From the NCBI RefSeq assembly GCF_005405085.1, contig NZ_BJDJ01000005.1, positions 62,001-126,000 on the forward strand: DNA of 64,000 bases, given 5' to 3'. Origin of the DNA: Lactiplantibacillus daowaiensis. Its GTDB lineage: Bacteria > Bacillota > Bacilli > Lactobacillales > Lactobacillaceae. Both the position numbers and the translations under genes were made by a program. Shown here piece after piece: positions 60,548-64,000 of this stretch (within the stretch, counting starts at the first letter, position 1; every line of letters begins with the position of its first letter). Under the pieces are notes generated by a model. That model was given only the letters and a program-made list of their open reading frames with translations, was not told where the DNA came from and made no database searches.

Positions 60548-61933
60548 ATGGCTATGAATTTTAAACAAGCAGCCCAAGACATCTTAGCGGATGTTGGTGG
60601 TGCTGAAAATGTTACGAATATGACCCACTGTGCGACGCGATTACGATTGAACTTGGCAGACCGTTCACTTGCTGATGATGAGAAAATCAGTGCCATTCCT
60701 GGCGTTTTAAATGTTGTCTATCAAGCTGGTCAATATCAGATCCTAATTGGTACCGAAGTGCCAAAACTATATGCAGAATTTGAACAAGCGGTTGCGGTTG
60801 CTCGTGGTGATGCGCCGCTTGCAACCAATCAAGAAAGCACTGACAAGGGGAGTATTATTTCGAGAATTTTTTCGGCTATTTCAGCCATTTTTGCCCCTTT
60901 ACTACCAGCGTTGGCGGGTTCTGGTATTTTAAGAGGACTACTGATTTTAGCCACCCAAGTTGGGTTTATTAAGACAGGTACTGGGACGTATACCATCTTG
61001 TATGCCGCTTCCATGAGTGTGTTTTACTTCTTGCCAATTTTGTTAGCGTTTACGTCTGCGAAGCGATTTGGTGCGAGTCCTTATTTGTCGGCTTTAATTG
61101 GGTCAGCCTTACTTTATCCTGATTTTATTAATTTAATGGGAAAAGCCGGGAATGGGGTCGTCACTCATTTCTTTGGGATTCCAGCGGTATTGATGAATTA
61201 CAATTCGACCGTTGTGCCTATTATCTTAGCGATTTGGGCTTATTCTTATCTATACAAATGGTTGGATAAACATGTCCCAGAAAGCTTAAAGTTAGTTGTC
61301 TTGCCGATGGTTTCACTCCTAGTAATGGTGCCGTTGACCATTATTGTTATTGGACCTTTGGGTGTTTATAGTGGTGAAGCAATTGCTGCATTTGTCAATT
61401 GGTTAATCGCCCGATCAAGTATTTTAGCCGGAGTCGTTGTTGGTGGCGGTTGGAGTATCTTAGTCAGCATGGGGATTCATTGGGCTGTTAATCCCATCAT
61501 GATCAATAATATCGCTAATAATGGATTTGATTATATTTGTCCATGGACGTTTGCTTGTAACTTTGCCGTTATTGGTGCGACTTTGGGCGTTTGGCTTAAA
61601 GCGCGGGATCAAAAATTACGGAGTTTTGCAGTCACTGGATTTGTGACGATTGCACTTTCAGCTATTATTGAACCCACATTATTTGGATTGCTTGTAAAGA
61701 ACCGTAAGATTTGGTTAGCTCAGATTATCGGTGGGATGGCCGGTGGGGCCTATCTAGGGCTAACTAAGGTTGTGACGAACGCCTTCGTCTTTGGGAGTGT
61801 GACAACTTTCCCAGCTTTTATCGAAAAGAATGGGATGAATTTCTTAAATGCCATGGTCGGATTAGCAATTGCATTTGTGGTTGGCGCAATTTTAGCGTAC
61901 TTTTTCACGAAACGTGATGAAAAGTTAGCATAG
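60548..61933 (+). CDS. PTS transporter subunit EIIBC, glucose/sucrose family
   Basis: The protein has 461 residues from ATG 60548, eight bases after GAGGAG. The EIIB domain (residues 1-85) carries the phosphorylated Cys28 in MTHCATRLRLNL. The EIIC domain (about 100-460) has eight to ten helices with family features GGGWSILVSMGIHWAVNPIM and IEPTLFGL. It brings in and phosphorylates a hexose or disaccharide, taking phosphate from the EIIA encoded 800 bases downstream. There is no fused EIIA. Substrate cannot be told; the isomerase partner suggests a less common ketose. Confidence 0.93.
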   Translation: MAMNFKQAAQDILADVGGAENVTNMTHCATRLRLNLADRSLADDEKISAIPGVLNVVYQAGQYQILIGTEVPKLYAEFEQAVAVARGDAPLATNQESTDKGSIISRIFSAISAIFAPLLPALAGSGILRGLLILATQVGFIKTGTGTYTILYAASMSVFYFLPILLAFTSAKRFGASPYLSALIGSALLYPDFINLMGKAGNGVVTHFFGIPAVLMNYNSTVVPIILAIWAYSYLYKWLDKHVPESLKLVVLPMVSLLVMVPLTIIVIGPLGVYSGEAIAAFVNWLIARSSILAGVVVGGGWSILVSMGIHWAVNPIMINNIANNGFDYICPWTFACNFAVIGATLGVWLKARDQKLRSFAVTGFVTIALSAIIEPTLFGLLVKNRKIWLAQIIGGMAGGAYLGLTKVVTNAFVFGSVTTFPAFIEKNGMNFLNAMVGLAIAFVVGAILAYFFTKRDEKLA

Positions 61934-62004
61934 AGCGTTTACTTTTCTGACGAACCCCCACATACTATGATTATATCAATGAAATTTAAGGTGGAGGTTG
62001 ACCT

Positions 62005-62745
62005 ATGATACCCTATGAACGACAGGAACGCATTTTGCAGTTTCTAACGGATAAAGATCTTGTAAAGATTGATGAAATTCATGCTCAACTGCCAGAGTTT
62101 TCATTATCAACACTCCGACGTGACTTGAAGAGTTTGGAATCGAATGGCAAAATTGAATATTTAATTGGTGGTGGGGTCAAAGCAATCGCATCGATTGGTG
62201 AAATACCAATGACAAAAAAGACCGCATTACACTCAACCGAAAAGCAAGTGATCGCTGAGCGTGCGGCGGGTTTAGTTCAAGATGGCGAGAGTGTTTATAT
62301 TGATTCTGGGTCAAACGGTACGCTGTTATTAAAACGATTATTGGACCGACCAGTAACGATTTACACGACCAATACGACAATTTTTAGTGTCAATACGCCT
62401 ATTCAAGCCAAAGTCATGATGTTGGGTGGTCAATACATCCCATCGATTTCTTCTTTGAGTGGGACTTTGACCGAGAATACACTACGAGACCTTTACTTTG
62501 ATCGGGCTTTCTTGGGCGTTAATGGTGTCGATGATCAAAATGGTGTCACGACGCCAAATATTGCCGAAGCCACGAAAAAGCGATTGATTAAAAAAAATTC
62601 AAAACAAACTTATTTGTTGTGTGATAGTAGTAAGTTTCATCGGACGGCCACTGTTAGGGCTTTTGACCTTGATGGGGTCACGTTGATATCAGATAAAAGT
62701 GATCATGATTTAGGCCAATTAGTGCCAATTTTAATTCCAGAGTAA
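62005..62745 (+). CDS. DeoR family transcriptional regulator
   Basis: This 246-residue protein has an N-terminal DeoR helix-turn-helix (ERQERILQFLTDKDLVKIDEIHAQLPEFSLSTLRRDLKSLESNGKI) and a C-terminal sugar-phosphate sensor fold related to ribose-5-phosphate isomerase (VYIDSGSNGTLLLKRL, FLGVNGVDDQNGVTTPN, LLCDSSKFHR). It is probably the operon's repressor, released by a phosphorylated sugar. GGAGG lies before the ATG. It sits between EIIBC and EIIA. Confidence 0.93.
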   Translation: MIPYERQERILQFLTDKDLVKIDEIHAQLPEFSLSTLRRDLKSLESNGKIEYLIGGGVKAIASIGEIPMTKKTALHSTEKQVIAERAAGLVQDGESVYIDSGSNGTLLLKRLLDRPVTIYTTNTTIFSVNTPIQAKVMMLGGQYIPSISSLSGTLTENTLRDLYFDRAFLGVNGVDDQNGVTTPNIAEATKKRLIKKNSKQTYLLCDSSKFHRTATVRAFDLDGVTLISDKSDHDLGQLVPILIPE

Positions 62746-62760
62746 GAGAGGAAAAAGACG

Positions 62761-63228
62761 ATGGGTTTATTTTTTAAAAAGTCAGCCACAGCTTTATATG
62801 CCCCAGCTACGGGCCAGTTAAAATCAATAGCGGCGGTTAAGGATACGGTGTTTTCCAGTCAAGCGTTAGGTGATGGCTATGCAGTTGAACCGAGTGATGG
62901 CGCGATTTATGCGCCAATTGAGGGCACGGTGACGTCAGTCTTTCCAACGAAACACGCGATTGGATTAAAGACCAAGCAAGGTATCGAAGTGCTATTGCAC
63001 TTAGGTATTGATACGGTTGAATTAAATGGTAACGGTTTTACGATGCATGTTAGCGAAGGCAGTCAAGTGACACCAACAACTAAGTTAGTAGATATGGATT
63101 TAAATTACTTAGCTGACCAGAAGAAAGTCACCGACGTGATTGTTATTTTTACCAATTTAAACAAACAAAAGCTTAGTTATACTACTGGTGCTGCTCAAGC
63201 GGGAGCCGAAGTTGGTCATTTAGCGTAA
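62761..63228 (+). CDS. PTS EIIA, glucose type
   Basis: This 155-residue soluble protein has the EIIA-Glc (Crr) fold. It shows APATGQLKSIAAVKDTVFSSQALGDGYAVEP, then PTKHAIGLK with the conserved His65 and IEVLLHLGIDTVELNG with the phosphorylated His80. It should pass phosphate from HPr to the EIIB domain encoded upstream. It starts 15 bases after the DeoR gene and is the last gene of the operon, before a strong terminator. GAGAGGAAAA precedes the ATG. Confidence 0.94.
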   Translation: MGLFFKKSATALYAPATGQLKSIAAVKDTVFSSQALGDGYAVEPSDGAIYAPIEGTVTSVFPTKHAIGLKTKQGIEVLLHLGIDTVELNGNGFTMHVSEGSQVTPTTKLVDMDLNYLADQKKVTDVIVIFTNLNKQKLSYTTGAAQAGAEVGHLA

Positions 63229-63233
63229 GCAAA

Positions 63234-63273
63234 CAAAAAAGTCCTTGGAAAATTTTTCCAAGGACTTTTTTTA
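63234..63273. terminator. bidirectional terminator
   Basis: AAAAAAGTCCTTGGAAAA pairs with TTTCCAAGGACTTTTTT around a short loop between the PTS operon and the convergent amidase gene. Confidence 0.93.
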
Positions 63274-63277
63274 GTTT

Positions 63278-64000
63278 TTAATCAAATTCAGTTGCGTTGA
63301 TCCAATAAGTGGCACCACTGGTTGGGACAACTCGGTACCAAGTGGTCTTAACACCATCGATCGTCCGGAAACCTTCACAATTAATGTTAACGGTTTGGCC
63401 GCGTAAACTAGTCGTGTTACCGACGGCTTTGGACAAGTAGTGGGTATTTGGAATATGGTTGTAAGTCGTGGCGTTACTGGTTGACTTGACCGTCTTTTGT
63501 AGCGTTAAGTTCTTGTTGAACGTTAACGTGCCAAAGTCGATAGCCTTGCTGTAGACCCAGTATTTTTGAGCAGATTGTGACTTCTTAAACCGAATCCGAT
63601 ACCATTTAGATTTGGCCTTAGTCTTGGTTCCAATCTCATCAATATAAATACGCTTACCGGTGTAAGCTTTAGACCGTGTCCAAGTGTATTTCTTAGTCGC
63701 ACGGGTCCCTTTAATGTGATTATAGAGACGGTACTTCGTGTAACTGCTACTTAACTTCGCAGTCTCACTACCAGAACCTTTTTGATAGGTCGCAGTTTCA
63801 TAAGTCTTGTGGATTAAGTTATACTGGCGCTTAACTTGTTCGTAGAATTGGGCCATGGTATAAGCTTGACCAAAATACTTCTTCCCAGCTGAAGCATAAT
63901 AGCCAACGGGATCGGTATGAGTGGTGCCGCCTAAGAAGTTAGAAACGGCATTGTGTGACCAAACTGTCCCTTTACCATCAGACATGGCATTATTGGGTTT
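63278..64000 (-). CDS. N-acetylmuramoyl-L-alanine amidase with GW/SH3-like repeats, 5' end missing
   Basis: The frame is open to the right edge, so the start lies outside the window. The first visible residues, KPNNAMSDGKGTVWSHNAVSNFLGGTTHTDPVGYY, look like the end of an Amidase_2 domain: TTHTDPVGYYA is the region with the last zinc ligand and catalytic Lys/His. A helix (YTMAQFYEQVKRQYNLI) follows, then two GW/SH3_8-like modules with YRLYNHIKG..KWYRIRF..KYWVYSK and TTYNHIPN..TWYRVVP..TYWIN. It is probably a secreted autolysin that cuts the peptide-glycan amide bond and binds wall by the GW modules. The assignment of the enzyme part rests on few residues. Confidence 0.75.
   Translation of the reverse strand, partial: KPNNAMSDGKGTVWSHNAVSNFLGGTTHTDPVGYYASAGKKYFGQAYTMAQFYEQVKRQYNLIHKTYETATYQKGSGSETAKLSSSYTKYRLYNHIKGTRATKKYTWTRSKAYTGKRIYIDEIGTKTKAKSKWYRIRFKKSQSAQKYWVYSKAIDFGTLTFNKNLTLQKTVKSTSNATTYNHIPNTHYLSKAVGNTTSLRGQTVNINCEGFRTIDGVKTTWYRVVPTSGATYWINATEFD

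Noticed and set aside
1..64000. tRNA, rRNA, insertion sequences, prophage or CRISPR arrays
   Set aside because: Both strands were read for tRNA-like cloverleaves, transposase or integrase motifs and repeat-spacer arrays; none was convincing. A tRNAscan or ISfinder run would settle it.

Overview
The window looks like a chromosomal segment of a lactic acid bacterium of the Lactiplantibacillus (L. plantarum) group. The evidence is the sortase motif LPQTxE on two surface proteins (the plantarum-group variant of LPxTG), KxYKxGKxW-type signal peptides, strong AGGAGG ribosome binding sites, and typical families such as a CopY/CopB copper module beside a penicillin V acylase/bile-salt-hydrolase homologue, a clusterless MutY, DUF1836, DUF915, Spx and PgpA/YutG. 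I found no rRNA, tRNA, insertion sequence, prophage or CRISPR array.

Layout. 0-7.7 kb: a secreted DUF1002 protein; an operon of membrane protein, TetR regulator and macro-domain hydrolase; uppP; a split ThrE-type exporter; an aldo/keto reductase; a 5'-nucleotidase-like metallophosphatase. 7.9-20.4 kb: a secreted beta-helix protein with GW/SH3-like repeats, another secreted protein, a nucleoside deoxyribosyltransferase, DUF1836, an alpha/beta hydrolase, a degenerate orphan ABC ATPase, two MFS exporters, an NCS1 permease and small proteins including a likely bacteriocin-immunity protein. 20.4-32.2 kb: three co-directional surface-protein genes (a Thr/Ser-rich protein with a broken sorting motif, a 1559-residue BspA-like/Ig-like adhesin, a 1012-residue MucBP adhesin), then a convergent EAL-GGDEF pair for cyclic-di-GMP turnover.

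32.3-47.1 kb: copY-copB with clear cop boxes, the penicillin V acylase homologue, two tandem VIT/CCC1-type metal transporters behind a PerR-like box, a DMT exporter, a zinc alcohol dehydrogenase, a UDG-superfamily protein, an ElaA-type acetyltransferase, an NAD(P)-binding protein, Hsp20, an MFS pump operon and mutY. 47.4-57.5 kb: a secreted serine hydrolase, a LysR-controlled flavoenzyme cluster resembling the hydroxycinnamate/vinylphenol reductase loci of L. plantarum (FMN reductase, a three-domain flavoprotein, an OFA-type transporter), a 3-methyladenine glycosylase, DUF488, a single-cysteine Spx and PgpA. 57.5-64 kb: a DUF915 hydrolase, a D-2-hydroxyacid dehydrogenase, a PTS operon (isomerase, EIIBC, DeoR, EIIA) for an unidentified sugar, and the 3' end of a GW-repeat amidase that runs off the right edge.

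Most transcription units end in clear intrinsic terminators, many of them bidirectional between convergent genes. Where a longer frame exists I chose the start by ribosome-binding-site spacing, and say so. The observations I would check first are the EAL gene with no canonical start codon, the ABC ATPase that keeps only its Walker A motif, the LysR/flavoenzyme cluster with two adjoining palindromes, the PerR-like box before the VIT pair, and an intergenic element with 17-bp ends downstream of mutY.
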